A stretch of DNA of 64,000 nt from Bacteroidota bacterium (GCA_025963715.1 JAOQAG010000014.1:1-64000), one strand, 5' to 3'; shown: positions 6,856 through 16,801, counted from the first letter of the stretch. The notes: generated by a model not told the origin, from the sequence alone. Numbers and translations are program-made.

Positions 6856-9837
6856 TTACTTCGTCACCACAACTTTTTGTTGTACTGTTCCTTTATCATT
6901 TTTAATAAAGTAAATACCATTCTCTACATTGTCGATCTTAAAAGAATAATTATCGGCAGCCGTTAATCTGAATGTTTCCAATGTTTGTCCAAGACTGTTT
7001 ACCAGTACATACGTTCCTTCTGTATTTGCTTTGATCATAAATGCGCCGGTGTTCGGGTTTGGATAAATGCTGACCGCATTTTTCGCTGCAAGTTCTGCAA
7101 TGCCTGTTAATGTAATGTTGCTACAAGGCGATGTAGCGGTACAACTTCCAACAGTGATCACCACTGCATAATCGCCGGTGGATGCAGGAGTAAAATTGTA
7201 ACTGGTTGCTCCTGCAATTGGTGCATTGCCATTGTTACAATCCACCCACTGGTAAGTATCGGCACCTGCGTTTAAAGTAATGGTAATACCATCGGAAGTT
7301 ACGCTCGCATCAAGCGGCGCCAATGCATTAATGTGGATGGTTATAGTACTGTCGCAGCCGTTCGCTGCCGGATACACCTGCGTATAGGTCCCGCCGGAAG
7401 TATAGGTTGTTCCGGCAGCTGTTGCAGATCCACCATCACACATATCCGCGTTAATCGTGCTGGTTATAGCATCCAATAGTGTTAAGTTAGTGGTAACAAT
7501 ACTATCGCACGCGGCTATCGCATTAATGGTATCAGTGTACGTACCGCTTACGGTGTAAATATTGCTTCCAATAGTTAAACTTTGTCCGGCGCATAGTACC
7601 GGCGATTGTGTTCCCATTGCATACGGGCACATTTTGAAGATCGTTCCTGCATTTGTAGATGATCCTCCGTAATAAGTAGTTCCGTAAAAAGAAGTTCCAT
7701 CTGTGATCAGCGAGCCGTCCGGATAATTTCCTTCTCCATAATTAAATGAATGCAGAATGGAATAATCTGTTCCGTCGTCTTTAATTTTAAAGATCATGCC
7801 CAGGTAATTTGCGCCGCCTCGTTCGGTCATTCCATACATATAATTGCCTTTTTGTAAAAGCGTACATGCACGCGGGTATTGTCCATCAGCTACACTCAAT
7901 GCACGCAGCACGGTAAACCCTGTTCCGTCGGGCTGAATTTTAAAAATAGTACCTGCCATATTTACCCCACCCTGCAGTGCCATTCCATAAAGGAAAGTGC
8001 CATTGTAAGTTAAGCCGCCACCGGGGTTACCACCTGTCGTAGTATAATCAAAATCCTGCAGCTTGGTAAAACCGGTCCCGTCAGGCATTAATTTATAAAT
8101 GATCCCGTAATTGTATGCCCCTCCGTTGTATGTCATTCCGTACAGCGCAGTACCATCGCTCACTAGCCCATTCGGCTGGTTTCCGTTGGTATTGTCAAAA
8201 TCATGAAGATTGACAAAATTGCTTCCATCGGTCATTACTTTATATGCAGTCCCGTTCCCGTTCGCACCGCCAGATGATGTTGTTCCGTATAAATACGTTC
8301 CATCGCTGATAAGTGCGCCGCTACCCGGCATGCCGCCGGTAGCAGGATCAAAGCTATAGGCCACACTGTAATTTGTTCCGTCGGGCATCATCTTAAATAT
8401 CACGCCCTGGTAGTTTGATCCGCCACCCGTGGTGGTTCCGTACAAATAGGTACCATCGTAATAAAGTGATCCGGTAGGATTGTAGCCATCGTTAAAAACA
8501 AGATCACGCAATATGGTGTAACCTGTACCATCGGGATTGACCCTGTAGATCACACCAAAATTGTGTGCACCGCCATCATAAGTAGTTCCATATAAATAAG
8601 TACCATCAGAAACCAGGCTTCCATGAGGCGCATCTCCATTAATGTTCCCTGCGAAGTTAAACAGTGTTGTATAATTACTTCCGTCAGGCATTATTTTATA
8701 GATGGTCCCTTTGTTATTCGTTCCGCCCAGCCCTGACATAGAATACAAATATGTTCCGTCAGAAATAAAAGAGCTGCGCTGTATGCTTCCTGCGGAGCCA
8801 TCAAAGTTATACAGCGTTGTAAAACCTGTTCCGTCAGGCATGATCCTAAAAGCGGTTCCGTAGTAATTATAAGCACCACCTTGTGAAGTTGTTCCATAAA
8901 GGTATGTTCCGTCGGAGATAAAATGCCCCGGAGGCTGATTTCCGGTTAATGTATTTTGAAAATCAAAAAGTTTGCTATAACCGCTTCCGTCAGGCATCAT
9001 CTTAAAGATCACGCCATTGTTGTATGTTCCGCCATAAGGTGTTGATCCGTAAAGAAAAGTACCATCGTAATAAAAAGTATTTCCTTCCGGCGCGCTTCCG
9101 TTAGTACCGTCAAAATCAAGCAGTTTTGTATAAGCCGATCCGTCTTTCGCCATTTGAAATGCAACACCTTTGTCGTTTACCCCCGCATGGCTGGTCATAC
9201 CATAAACAAACCCGCCTATAGAGATAAGCGAACCGTATGGATATCCACCATCTGCACCGCCTGTAAAATTATATAAGGTAGCATAATTTGTTCCGTCAGG
9301 CATAAGTTTAAAAATAGAGCCCTGGCCGGAAACTCCTCCGTAAGCATTCATACCATACAGGTATGTTCCGTCAGAAACAAGCGCACAGGAAGGATTGGTC
9401 CCATCCGGGTCACTGGAAGTAAACGTATGCAGCTCGGTATAAGAAGTACCATCCGGCTTTACTTTAAAAACAGTTCCACTACCACCCGATCCACCGCCAA
9501 AAGTGGTACCGTACAGCCAGGTACCGTCATAAATTGGAGAGCCATACGGACTCCTACCTGTTCCCGGGCTGCCAAAATCTATGACCTTGGTATAACCGGT
9601 CCCATCCGGGTTTATTTTAAAGAGTGTTCCGTAATCGTACAGTCCGCCATTGCCGGTCATACCGTACATAACGCCGCCAACGTTAACCAGGTTTTGATCA
9701 CGCACAGGCCCGCCGCCGGAAAAAGCGCCATTACCGGTAAAATCATACAGCTGTGTGAACTGCGCATTGGAAAGCGCAGGCAATAAAAAGCAGGCAACAA
9801 CAAAGAGTGCCTTAAAAGATCGTAGTAATTTTTTCAT
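6856..9837 (-). CDS. T9SS-sorted GloVer tandem-repeat secreted protein
   Basis: 993 residues. A signal peptide (1-25, ALSNA before QFTQ) is followed by about 17 tandem repeats of roughly 38-42 residues (about 27-740), each with a pattern like DGTYLYGTT.GG, G.IFKMMPDGT and a phenylalanine-rich LYNF/LHDF end. This is the Gloeo_Verruco (GloVer) repeat of TIGR03803, probably beta-propeller-like. Cysteine-containing segments with a CDS(T/I)TI-type motif then lead into an Ig-like part (about 750-905). The last about 70 residues (SIYPNPNTGAFMI ... GIYFIKN ... QQKVVVTK) are a T9SS type A sorting domain, so the protein should be exported and anchored to or released from the surface. The repeats are also visible at DNA level, so copy number may vary between strains. 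The ligand is unknown. Confidence 0.92.
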   Translation of the reverse strand: MKKLLRSFKALFVVACFLLPALSNAQFTQLYDFTGNGAFSGGGPVRDQNLVNVGGVMYGMTGNGGLYDYGTLFKINPDGTGYTKVIDFGSPGTGRSPYGSPIYDGTWLYGTTFGGGSGGSGTVFKVKPDGTSYTELHTFTSSDPDGTNPSCALVSDGTYLYGMNAYGGVSGQGSIFKLMPDGTNYATLYNFTGGADGGYPYGSLISIGGFVYGMTSHAGVNDKGVAFQMAKDGSAYTKLLDFDGTNGSAPEGNTFYYDGTFLYGSTPYGGTYNNGVIFKMMPDGSGYSKLFDFQNTLTGNQPPGHFISDGTYLYGTTSQGGAYNYYGTAFRIMPDGTGFTTLYNFDGSAGSIQRSSFISDGTYLYSMSGLGGTNNKGTIYKIMPDGSNYTTLFNFAGNINGDAPHGSLVSDGTYLYGTTYDGGAHNFGVIYRVNPDGTGYTILRDLVFNDGYNPTGSLYYDGTYLYGTTTGGGSNYQGVIFKMMPDGTNYSVAYSFDPATGGMPGSGALISDGTYLYGTTSSGGANGNGTAYKVMTDGSNFVNLHDFDNTNGNQPNGLVSDGTALYGMTYNGGAYNYGIIYKLMPDGTGFTKLQDFDYTTTGGNPGGGLTYNGTFLYGMALQGGVNMAGTIFKIQPDGTGFTVLRALSVADGQYPRACTLLQKGNYMYGMTERGGANYLGMIFKIKDDGTDYSILHSFNYGEGNYPDGSLITDGTSFYGTTYYGGSSTNAGTIFKMCPYAMGTQSPVLCAGQSLTIGSNIYTVSGTYTDTINAIAACDSIVTTNLTLLDAITSTINADMCDGGSATAAGTTYTSGGTYTQVYPAANGCDSTITIHINALAPLDASVTSDGITITLNAGADTYQWVDCNNGNAPIAGATSYNFTPASTGDYAVVITVGSCTATSPCSNITLTGIAELAAKNAVSIYPNPNTGAFMIKANTEGTYVLVNSLGQTLETFRLTAADNYSFKIDNVENGIYFIKNDKGTVQQKVVVTK

Positions 9838-10474
9838 GATATTATTTTTATTCTTGTTTTTAAATCAACGCGGCAATTTACCTATACTCCGGAAGTTGAA
9901 AATAAAAATGTGCTGAACAGCAGAGTTATGTGTACAAACGACGGGGTTTCTACCACAGATAAGCGGTGACGTACCAACCTGTAATTTGAACCACAAAAGG
10001 AAACAAAAGGAAAACAAAAGGTGAAATATAACATGCCAACGTCAACATATCATCGATATCTTTAAACGCAGTTTAACATCTTGCTTCCTTTGTTTTTCTT
10101 CTGTGGTAAACCTTTTTTACACACCAGACCTTATGTATTTTTTTGTACGGTATGTTGTAGAAATTTGGTAATTGTGAGTGGAGCAATTGATCTCCGCTGG
10201 TGCGGGATTGCCCGCCCGGATGAAATAAATTTTCTCTTTCCATAAATAGTAGCAATTATCATAGGCCAGCTTCCCGCTAGCGGCAATACATCCGGCTGAT
10301 AATTCCAAAATCATCAGCAATTTACCATCATCCTATTCCAATTATTATGTGTAACATTATGCCCTGTTAATTTTATTAATACAAATAATCCGGGAAACGA
10401 TCTGCCATTCAAACAATGAGATGTAGCGCAAATTCCGGGCTTCCACTCAAAATTTTTACAAACTACTCCTCCTT
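9838..10474. other. Intergenic with degenerate family C inverted repeat (about 9950-10120)
   Basis: The stretch holds ACCACAGATAAG and AACCACAAAAGGAAACAAAAGG (9950-10021) facing CTTCCTTTGTTTTTCTTCTGTGGT (about 10083-10106). These are worn arms of the ACCACATAAGG-type repeat seen at 17123 and 22109. Between 10121 and 10474 I see no gene; the minus-strand ORFs there read through repeat sequence and have no recognisable content. Confidence 0.55.
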
Positions 10475-12007
10475 ATGAAATTTAAAAATTTATTGACGTT
10501 GGTTTTACTACTTGTTGCAGCAACTATTTTTGCACAAGCACCGCAACGATTTAACTACCAGGCGGTGGCCCGCAACAGCAGCGGCTTTATATTGGCAAAC
10601 CAGGCAGTAGGGATGCAAATCTCCCTTCGGCAGGGAACTGCTACAGGAACCATTGTTTATACCGAAACCCACGCCGTTACCACCAATGATTTAGGTTTAA
10701 TGAACCTTTCCATTGGTGGAGGAACAGTTACTGCAGGTACTTTTTCAAGCATTGATTGGTCGGCCGGACCCTATTTTATTGAGATCTCAATGGATGTAAC
10801 CGGCGGTACTTCTTATGTAATTATGGGCACACAGGAATTATTGAGTGTGCCTTATGCATTGTATGCAGCAAACAGCGGCACATCCGGGCCTGCGGGAATG
10901 CCAGGAACAACAGGTGTTACTGGTGCTGATGGAACAAACGGCGCTACCGGAGATAACGGAAGTACAGGTGCAACAGGCGTTACAGGAAATACGGGTATCG
11001 CAGGAGATGCAGGAGCAACGGGCGCAAACGGAACAACAGGCGCTACCGGAGATAATGGGAATACAGGTGCAACAGGAGTTACAGGAAATACGGGTATCGC
11101 AGGAGATGCAGGGGCAACGGGTGCGAACGGAACAACAGGAATTACAGGAACTCCGGGGATTGCTGGTACAACCGGTGTTACAGGAAATACAGGCATTGCA
11201 GGAAACACAGGAGTAACGGGTGCAAATGGAATAACAGGAGTTACAGGAACTCCGGGCATTGCCGGCATAACAGGTATTACAGGTGTTACAGGAAATACAG
11301 GCATTGCAGGAAACACAGGAGCAACAGGTACAAATGGAATAACAGGAGTTACAGGAAATACAGGCATTGCAGGCACTACGGGAACAACAGGAGCAACGGG
11401 CATTACAGGCCCTACCGGTGTAACCGGATCTTCCTTTTTTAGCGGTACAACCGCACCAGCAGCAGGATTAGGAGTAAACGGAGATTATTATCTTTCTACC
11501 CCCAACGATTATCTTTATAAAAAAACAAGCGGCACCTGGACATTTACCGCTTTTGCAGCCGGGCCAACGCTTTATGGCGGAGCATCCGGAGATGATTCTC
11601 CTGTTGTTGGCCAGGTAGGTGATTCATTTTTGAACCTTACTGATGGAACATATTCCGTAAAGACCGGCGTAAGCACCTGGAACACGTATGGGGCCATTGC
11701 AGGAGCGATCACCAATGTAAAACAGTTAAATTCCAACTACAACCTGGATCCCCTAAAGGATGGGGTTGTTTATACAAAAACGCCGGGTAACCAGTATGTG
11801 CTTCCCCTGGCAGCAACTGCAGGCAGAGGGAAGATCTATTACATCAGGGGCGATTTCGCAAATACATTTACAGTGACGGTAAACGGCAGTTCGGATTGGA
11901 TCAACGAGGCGACTGATGGTGTGGATGTATCTACCACAACTCAGCGTACATACGCTACCTATGTAAGTGATGGTATAGATCATTGGATCGAGCTGGATTA
12001 TCGTTAG
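10475..12007 (+). CDS. Secreted collagen-like triple-helix repeat protein
   Basis: 510 residues. A signal peptide (1-20, ATIFA before QAP) leads to an N-terminal domain (21-132; [21 protein letters not shown]) that is common in front of collagen-like or phage-fibre-like regions in Bacteroidota. About 61 uninterrupted Gly-X-Y triplets follow (about 135-318), dominated by threonine, alanine and asparagine ([17 protein letters not shown]) with very few prolines, then a non-collagenous C-terminal domain (319-510) ending HWIELDYR. The Gly-X-Y DNA is internally duplicated in blocks of 36-72 bp. No T9SS domain or lipobox is seen. A surface fibre or adhesion role is inference. It stands alone and is followed by a strong terminator. 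Confidence 0.9.
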   Translation: MKFKNLLTLVLLLVAATIFAQAPQRFNYQAVARNSSGFILANQAVGMQISLRQGTATGTIVYTETHAVTTNDLGLMNLSIGGGTVTAGTFSSIDWSAGPYFIEISMDVTGGTSYVIMGTQELLSVPYALYAANSGTSGPAGMPGTTGVTGADGTNGATGDNGSTGATGVTGNTGIAGDAGATGANGTTGATGDNGNTGATGVTGNTGIAGDAGATGANGTTGITGTPGIAGTTGVTGNTGIAGNTGVTGANGITGVTGTPGIAGITGITGVTGNTGIAGNTGATGTNGITGVTGNTGIAGTTGTTGATGITGPTGVTGSSFFSGTTAPAAGLGVNGDYYLSTPNDYLYKKTSGTWTFTAFAAGPTLYGGASGDDSPVVGQVGDSFLNLTDGTYSVKTGVSTWNTYGAIAGAITNVKQLNSNYNLDPLKDGVVYTKTPGNQYVLPLAATAGRGKIYYIRGDFANTFTVTVNGSSDWINEATDGVDVSTTTQRTYATYVSDGIDHWIELDYR

Positions 12008-12035
12008 CATATCACCAATGAATAATTTCAATACT

Positions 12036-12067
12036 AAAAAAGCACATCGGAAATGATGTGCTTTTTT
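12036..12067. terminator. Intrinsic terminator of the collagen-like gene
   Basis: AAAAAAGCACAT / ATGTGCTTTTTT stem with an 8-nt loop, 29 bp after the stop. It works in both orientations. Confidence 0.85.
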
Positions 12068-12145
12068 GTAACAAACCGGGTAAAGAATTTTCTATAGTGG
12101 CTTAGTTTGAGAAATTATAACGTACGATTTTTCAATCAATTACTC

Positions 12146-12190
12146 TTCGACAAGCTCAGTTGACTTTGTAGTCATGTTGAGCTTGTCGAA
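12146..12190. repeat. Inverted repeat with TTCGACAAGCTCA arms
   Basis: Perfect 13-bp arms (12146-12158 / 12178-12190) with an inner partial palindrome (TTGAC...GTCA). This kind of palindrome is scattered through many Bacteroidota genomes; only one copy is seen in this window. Confidence 0.7.
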
Positions 12191-12246
12191 ACATTTGGCG
12201 GATTCAAACGGAGCCACTACCGAATTTTCTATTTACATCTATTAAC

Positions 12247-12276
12247 TTGCATTTATCAATTATTGTTTTATTTTAG
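12247..12276 (+). promoter_or_regulatory. Putative promoter of the 12302 lipoprotein gene
   Basis: TTG (12247-12249), a 19-nt spacer and TATTTTAG (12269-12276; 7 of 8 matches to TAnnTTTG). The predicted transcript start (about 12283) lies downstream of the alternative ATG at 12263 and upstream of the ATG at 12302, so it decides the start codon. Confidence 0.5.
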
Positions 12277-12301
12277 CATCACCAACCAACTAACCACAAA
12301 C

Positions 12302-13723
12302 ATGAAAAACAAACTGATCATCCCCGGATTAGCACTCATCGCTATTTCCCTTTGGAGCTGCGGGCCTGCAGACACAACAACCAAACCCGAATTTACATTC
12401 ACGGTAACAGCAGATGCCAATCCGAATTACGCAAAATTACCGCCATTGCAATCCTTTATTTTTGAAAACTACAAAGGCAACTGGCTTATGTTCAGTGGCC
12501 GTACCAACGGCTTTCACAATTTTAGCGAACCGGGCCAGGACTTTCCTAAATTAATGGCCAATCAGTTTATTTTTGTTTTTAATCCAACTTCCGGACAGCT
12601 GGACAGCATTGCTATTCCAAGCTACGGCGGCGACACTGCCAATGTATTTCTTTCCACCAATCTTGCACATACTGCAAAAGATGGTTATTTGTACGCTTGC
12701 GGCGGATACGGTGTTTTATCGGGTGGCGACAGTGCCAGAACAACTTATAGCTATTTTATGAAGATGCAGATGGACAGCGCCATTGCAGCTGTTCAATCAC
12801 ACAATGCAAGCAGCGCAGCACGGTTTAAAAAATCCATCATCTGGGGACAAAGCCCTATGGTGTGCTCCACAGGAGGCGAATTATACCTATTGCCCGACAA
12901 CAATTTTTATATGTGTGTAGGACATAAATTTACCGGCAGCTATATAGATAGCACTGCAGTGCAACAGTACGTTGATAAGATCAACGTGTTTTCTGTAAGC
13001 GTGGCAAACAACAGCCTGGTACTCACTTCCAGCGCTAACGGCCCTATCACCGACGGATTGCCGGATTCAACAACACAATTCCGCCGCCGCGATTTAGTAG
13101 TTGCACCCAATGTACTGGCAAACGGAACGGACATTGGCCTTGCCATTTACGGAGGAGTGTTTACGTATGGAGGAGTGGGCTCACCTTTTAACACCGGCGG
13201 TAACCCATTTCCGCACCCGATCTATATGGATTATCACCAGGCGCCTTATTACAAAGTGGATCCTTACAGCCAACCGACAAATATTTATTCCACTGCTTTT
13301 TTATCCATGTATGATAGCGGCTCTCAATCTATGATCACCAGCTTGTTTGGTGGGCTTGGCGATTCGGTACAAAATTTCAACGCAGCCAACTGGTCAAAAA
13401 CAATCAGTTCCAACATCCGCTGTTTTGCAAACAATAAGGATACCACCACTACTTATGCAAATGTAGGAGGAGGACTACCTGCTTACATTGGTTCCGAAAG
13501 TATTTTTATTCCGGATGCAAGTGTTACCTATTACCAAAATTACGGTGACTATAAAATTATTGATTACAGCAGCTTAACAAATGGTCAAACGGTAGGCCGC
13601 ATTTATGGAGGCATTGTATGTACCACGCTTCCTATCGGAAACAACAACGCGATCACCTCTGCTTCCAACGTTGTTTATAAAGTAGTATTCAATAAACTGG
13701 AGCCCTTGCAAGCCAGCAAATAA
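12302..13723 (+). CDS. Uncharacterised lipoprotein, probable beta-propeller
   Basis: 473 residues from the ATG at 12302. The signal sequence MKNKLIIPGLALIAISLWSC has a lipobox ending at cysteine 20, while the longer ORF from 12263 would bury it and starts before the predicted promoter box. The rest is soluble, rich in Gly, Ser and Tyr, with phrases such as YACGGYGVLSGGD, LLPDNNFYMCVGHKFTG and AIYGGVFTYGG that recall kelch-like or propeller blades. I do not recognise the family. It is a single-gene transcript bounded by a promoter and a terminator. It probably sits on the outer membrane or faces the periplasm. Confidence 0.8.
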   Translation: MKNKLIIPGLALIAISLWSCGPADTTTKPEFTFTVTADANPNYAKLPPLQSFIFENYKGNWLMFSGRTNGFHNFSEPGQDFPKLMANQFIFVFNPTSGQLDSIAIPSYGGDTANVFLSTNLAHTAKDGYLYACGGYGVLSGGDSARTTYSYFMKMQMDSAIAAVQSHNASSAARFKKSIIWGQSPMVCSTGGELYLLPDNNFYMCVGHKFTGSYIDSTAVQQYVDKINVFSVSVANNSLVLTSSANGPITDGLPDSTTQFRRRDLVVAPNVLANGTDIGLAIYGGVFTYGGVGSPFNTGGNPFPHPIYMDYHQAPYYKVDPYSQPTNIYSTAFLSMYDSGSQSMITSLFGGLGDSVQNFNAANWSKTISSNIRCFANNKDTTTTYANVGGGLPAYIGSESIFIPDASVTYYQNYGDYKIIDYSSLTNGQTVGRIYGGIVCTTLPIGNNNAITSASNVVYKVVFNKLEPLQASK

Positions 13724-13749
13724 GAACTGATCCCGATTAAAAAATAAAA

Positions 13750-13785
13750 AAACGCCTTTGCACAAAATTTGTGTAAAGGCGTTTT
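13750..13785. terminator. Bidirectional terminator between convergent genes
   Basis: AACGCCTTTGCACAAA / TTTGTGTAAAGGCGTT stem (one mismatch) flanked by A- and T-runs. It separates the plus-strand lipoprotein gene from the minus-strand regulator gene ending at 13814. Confidence 0.85.
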
Positions 13786-13813
13786 TTGCATGTTTTTACA
13801 TTATAGGATTTGC

Positions 13814-14509
13814 CTACTTGCGTGTAAGGTCATCACGCAGTGAAAGCTCCGATACATCCACAAGTGCGGCAGTGATGGCAAACACCACCAACCCGGCGCT
13901 GTTGCGGATGCCTGTTTTTTCCAGGATGCGGTTTCGATGGCCTTCCACGGTGCGGATACTGAGGAATAATTTTCCGGCAATTTCCGTATTTGTATACTGC
14001 TTGCAGATGAGCCGGATGATCTCGATCTCGCGCGCCGACAAAGGAGAATGTGAAGTAAAATCGGGTTGGGCTGGTTGCGGGTCACGCAAAAAATCCTGGA
14101 TCAATGCAAGATCTTCCTGCCGGTAATAAATACCCGCTTCATGCACTTTGAAAATAGCCGCAGTTAATTCTGCACTGCTGCAGTTCTTTGGCATAAAAGC
14201 AGCAAATCCATTGCGCAATGCAGCAGCTACATACACTGGCTTGTAAAAACTCGACAGTGCGATCATGCGCAGATCCGGGTAACGCTGATGCAATGACTCC
14301 ATAAGGTCCAGCCCGCTCTCTGCTTTTAACTTAAGATCGGCAAGCAATATATCCGGCAATCCTTTTGCCTGGATCGCCTGTTCCAGGCCTTGCCCGTCGA
14401 ACACCCGGAAGAATATCTCAAATGAAATTTCCTTTGCAAGCAACAGGGCCAATGCTTCGGTGAACAATACATCATCATCCACAAAACCAACTTTTATTTT
14501 TTTTGTCAT
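13814..14509 (-). CDS. LuxR/NarL-type response regulator
   Basis: 231 residues. The receiver domain (about 5-122) has the acidic pocket DDD at 11-13, the phospho-acceptor aspartate 58 (LLADLKL), the Ser near 86 (ALSSF) and the Lys near 108 (MPKN). A LuxR-type helix-turn-helix follows (about 150-215; LSAREIEIIRLICK ... TNTEIAGKLFLSIRTVEGHRNRI). It is transcribed last in a minus-strand four-gene unit, with its ATG overlapping the kinase stop by 4 bp, so the two form a two-component pair. Target genes cannot be read from the sequence. Confidence 0.93.
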   Translation of the reverse strand: MTKKIKVGFVDDDVLFTEALALLLAKEISFEIFFRVFDGQGLEQAIQAKGLPDILLADLKLKAESGLDLMESLHQRYPDLRMIALSSFYKPVYVAAALRNGFAAFMPKNCSSAELTAAIFKVHEAGIYYRQEDLALIQDFLRDPQPAQPDFTSHSPLSAREIEIIRLICKQYTNTEIAGKLFLSIRTVEGHRNRILEKTGIRNSAGLVVFAITAALVDVSELSLRDDLTRK

Positions 14510-15285
14510 GCGTGTTGTTTCACAAGTAATAACGTTGTTCCTTTTCCGGGTGCCGCGCGCAGGCGACTCTTTGCTTCTATCGCTTTACAACGCTTATTAA
14601 TATTTATAAGCCCCGTTCCTTTTTTGAGTGTTGCCGGATCAAAACCGCAACCATTATCGCTCAGTAAAAGTACAGTATTGGAATTAAATATTCGAAAATG
14701 GATCGTGACCTGTTCCGCTTTTCCATGCCGCACGCTGTTGTGTATAAATTCCTGGCAGATCCGGAATAATTGCAACGTGGTCCATTCATCTGCCTGTAAA
14801 TTTTGTTTGGTATAAACGATCCTCAGTTTGGTTTTCTCTGCAAGATCTATCGCAATTTCTTTCAGCGCAAGTATAATTCCCCATTCTTTCAGCATCGGCG
14901 GGTAAATGCCGTGACTGAGATCGCGCATGTCTTCAATATTTTTATCGAGCAGCTGGTTGATCCCGGAAAGAAAACCGGATTGCTGATCTGCAGGAGCAGT
15001 ATACAGTTGCTGCACTTTCATTTTTAATGTGCTGAGACTTACGCCGAAATGATCGTGCAGATCGGAAGCAATGCGCTGCTTTTCCTCTTCGCTGGCATTG
15101 ATCTGCGCTTTTAATAATTCCTGCTGGTATTCCAATTGCTGGATCTGCTGCTCCATCTGCGCACGCTCCGCTTTTCGGAAACCCAAACGCACAAGCAGGA
15201 TCATGGATACCACCAGCAAGCCTATAAACACAAAAGCAATCAGGATCCAGGCACCAATGATGGACGTGTTTTGCCATTCTTCCAT
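14506..15285 (-). CDS. Sensor histidine kinase (HisKA_3/NarX-like)
   Basis: 259 residues. One N-terminal membrane helix (about 9-33) is followed by a coiled-coil linker rich in Glu and Gln (38-70), the dimerisation/phosphoacceptor motif IASDLHDHFGVSLS with His77, and an HATPase domain (N-box FIHNSVRHG, G1 DNGCGFD, G2 KKGTGLININ). There is no sensory domain beyond the helix, so the signal may come through the membrane protein encoded just upstream. The start at 15285 makes a 46-bp overlap with that gene; the next Met lies inside the helix, so I keep the longer form. Confidence 0.92.
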   Translation of the reverse strand: MEEWQNTSIIGAWILIAFVFIGLLVVSMILLVRLGFRKAERAQMEQQIQQLEYQQELLKAQINASEEEKQRIASDLHDHFGVSLSTLKMKVQQLYTAPADQQSGFLSGINQLLDKNIEDMRDLSHGIYPPMLKEWGIILALKEIAIDLAEKTKLRIVYTKQNLQADEWTTLQLFRICQEFIHNSVRHGKAEQVTIHFRIFNSNTVLLLSDNGCGFDPATLKKGTGLININKRCKAIEAKSRLRAAPGKGTTLLLVKQHA

Positions 15286-15911
15286 ATTTCAAAAATCAGG
15301 AATGTATAAAAAGCCATTGTCAGTATTAAATTTGCCAGCCAAAAATAAAATTTGAGCTGCGACGGTACGTTGATCAGAAAATTAACCGGTAAAAAAAATA
15401 CGAGGTTGAGCGAAAAGAAAAGCAGGATGGCCGAATTCATTCGCATGCGCTCTACCGCTAAGGGCACGGCATTGCCGATCTCCCTGAAATGAAGCATACA
15501 AAGAAACACAACAGTTACAGGATCCACCACCCGGCTGTATGCATTAAAATGCAGGGGATCCATCCACTCTCCCTGGTAAAATTCCCAGGCAATAAAACCA
15601 AGCCCAATAACAGGTACGATGAGCAAAAATCTGGATTGTGACGGAAGGAAATAACGGAAATATAACCAGGTAAAAAATGCAAGTTCAAGAAACCCGAACA
15701 ATGGAATAAAAAGCAGGTTGTTGTGCATTACAATTCCAAAGATCCGGCTCAGCACATCAATGATCAGTGCCATTGCCAGATAGCCCAGCAACAAACGGTG
15801 CACTGCATTCAAGGCTAAAAATCGAAAAAGCCCGATGATCACTCCGGCGATCAGAAGCAGCGGCATGCAATACGTAAATAGTTCGATAAAAAATTTGGCG
15901 CCCCCATTCAT
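15240..15911 (-). CDS. Polytopic membrane protein upstream of the kinase
   Basis: 223 residues with about seven hydrophobic helices (about 8-28, 33-52, 57-86, 93-108, 124-143, 159-178, 184-206) and a short C-terminal tail. I do not recognise a named family; the topology resembles the seven-helix sensory modules fused to or encoded beside kinases in Bacteroidota. Its 3' end overlaps the histidine kinase gene by 46 bp, which suggests translational coupling. Acting as the missing sensor for the kinase is inference. Confidence 0.75.
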   Translation of the reverse strand: MNGGAKFFIELFTYCMPLLLIAGVIIGLFRFLALNAVHRLLLGYLAMALIIDVLSRIFGIVMHNNLLFIPLFGFLELAFFTWLYFRYFLPSQSRFLLIVPVIGLGFIAWEFYQGEWMDPLHFNAYSRVVDPVTVVFLCMLHFREIGNAVPLAVERMRMNSAILLFFSLNLVFFLPVNFLINVPSQLKFYFWLANLILTMAFYTFLIFEIWKNGKTRPSLVPGS

Positions 15912-15925
15912 AGCTCTTATACGGG

Positions 15926-16522
15926 TTATGGCAACAATGCAAATCTTTTTCTGGCTGTAGCATCTTCTCCAAAAGGAGGAACCGGCATCACCGTATCTTC
16001 GAATACCAACGTTTTGGAAAAAGGAACCAATACCAGGTCTACAAAATAAGAAGCTTCATTACGTCTTAAATCCGGGATTAGCCCAAAATATGCAACGATG
16101 CTCTCTTCATTTTCATCCAGATCAGTTCCAGGAATTAAAAATGCTTCAACAACAGTTGCATCTTTAATAGTAGTATCTAACCACGACTTAAAATTAATCT
16201 CCCAGGCTCTGATCCGGGCCATTGCCGTCGGCAATGGGATGTCATTATCCCGGGGCGGTATGCGATCTACTCCAGCCTGAACAATATGTTCCGCTGTTTT
16301 AAGTTTGCTCTCCTGATCATACGTAGAGGATATAAGATAAAATTGAATGTCGTCATTTTTATCAATTGCAGGATAAGCATGCAGATCTATCGCAGGTTGC
16401 AGTATATCGCCAACCGGAAAATGAAACCCTGTAATGACACCCAATGCGTCCATTGCTTTGATGTTATTTTTGTTATCATTCCATTTTTTTATTGCAGCGC
16501 GAACCTCATTTATATCCAGCAT
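15926..16522 (-). CDS. Uncharacterised cytoplasmic protein, first gene of the kinase operon
   Basis: 198 residues, no signal peptide or membrane segment. It starts MLDINEVRAAIKKWND and contains LHAYPAIDKNDDIQFYLISSTYD and the C-terminal proline-rich MPVPPFGEDAT. I recognise no domain. A promoter lies immediately upstream and the membrane protein gene follows after 14 bp, so it is probably co-expressed with the two-component system. Confidence 0.75.
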   Translation of the reverse strand: MLDINEVRAAIKKWNDNKNNIKAMDALGVITGFHFPVGDILQPAIDLHAYPAIDKNDDIQFYLISSTYDQESKLKTAEHIVQAGVDRIPPRDNDIPLPTAMARIRAWEINFKSWLDTTIKDATVVEAFLIPGTDLDENEESIVAYFGLIPDLRRNEASYFVDLVLVPFSKTLVFEDTVMPVPPFGEDATARKRFALLP

Positions 16523-16542
16523 GTCTGTAAGTGTTTTTTTTA

Positions 16543-16572
16543 TAAAGATATAATTTTTCAGGAATAATGCAA
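16543..16572 (-). promoter_or_regulatory. Putative promoter of the kinase operon
   Basis: Read on the minus strand: TTG (16572-16570), a 19-nt spacer and TATCTTTA (16550-16543; 7 of 8 to TAnnTTTG). It would leave a leader of about 14 nt before the ATG at 16522. Confidence 0.5.
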
Positions 16573-16801
16573 TGATTTGACGAGCAGGATGAAAAGGAAA
16601 TTTTTATGACTCTTGAGCAGGATCATTTAAGCTACAACATCCGGAGCCACAGATTCACAGATTTCTGATCTGTGTAATGGCTTTATACTTTTTTAATCTG
16701 TAAATCTGTGGCAAAACAGCGCATAATTTCCACAATTCCTTCCTGGCATATTATTTTGGTAAGCATTTACAATGAATACTTAACCTCAACCCCCGAAGAC
16801 C

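Noticed and set aside
10852-11403. Minus-strand ORF of 183 codons rich in Pro/Val
   Set aside because: It is the antisense reading of the Gly-X-Y repeat region of the collagen-like gene, low complexity and without start signals.
12263-12301. Earlier start for the lipoprotein gene at 12302
   Set aside because: It precedes the putative -7 box and would bury the lipobox signal behind 13 residues.
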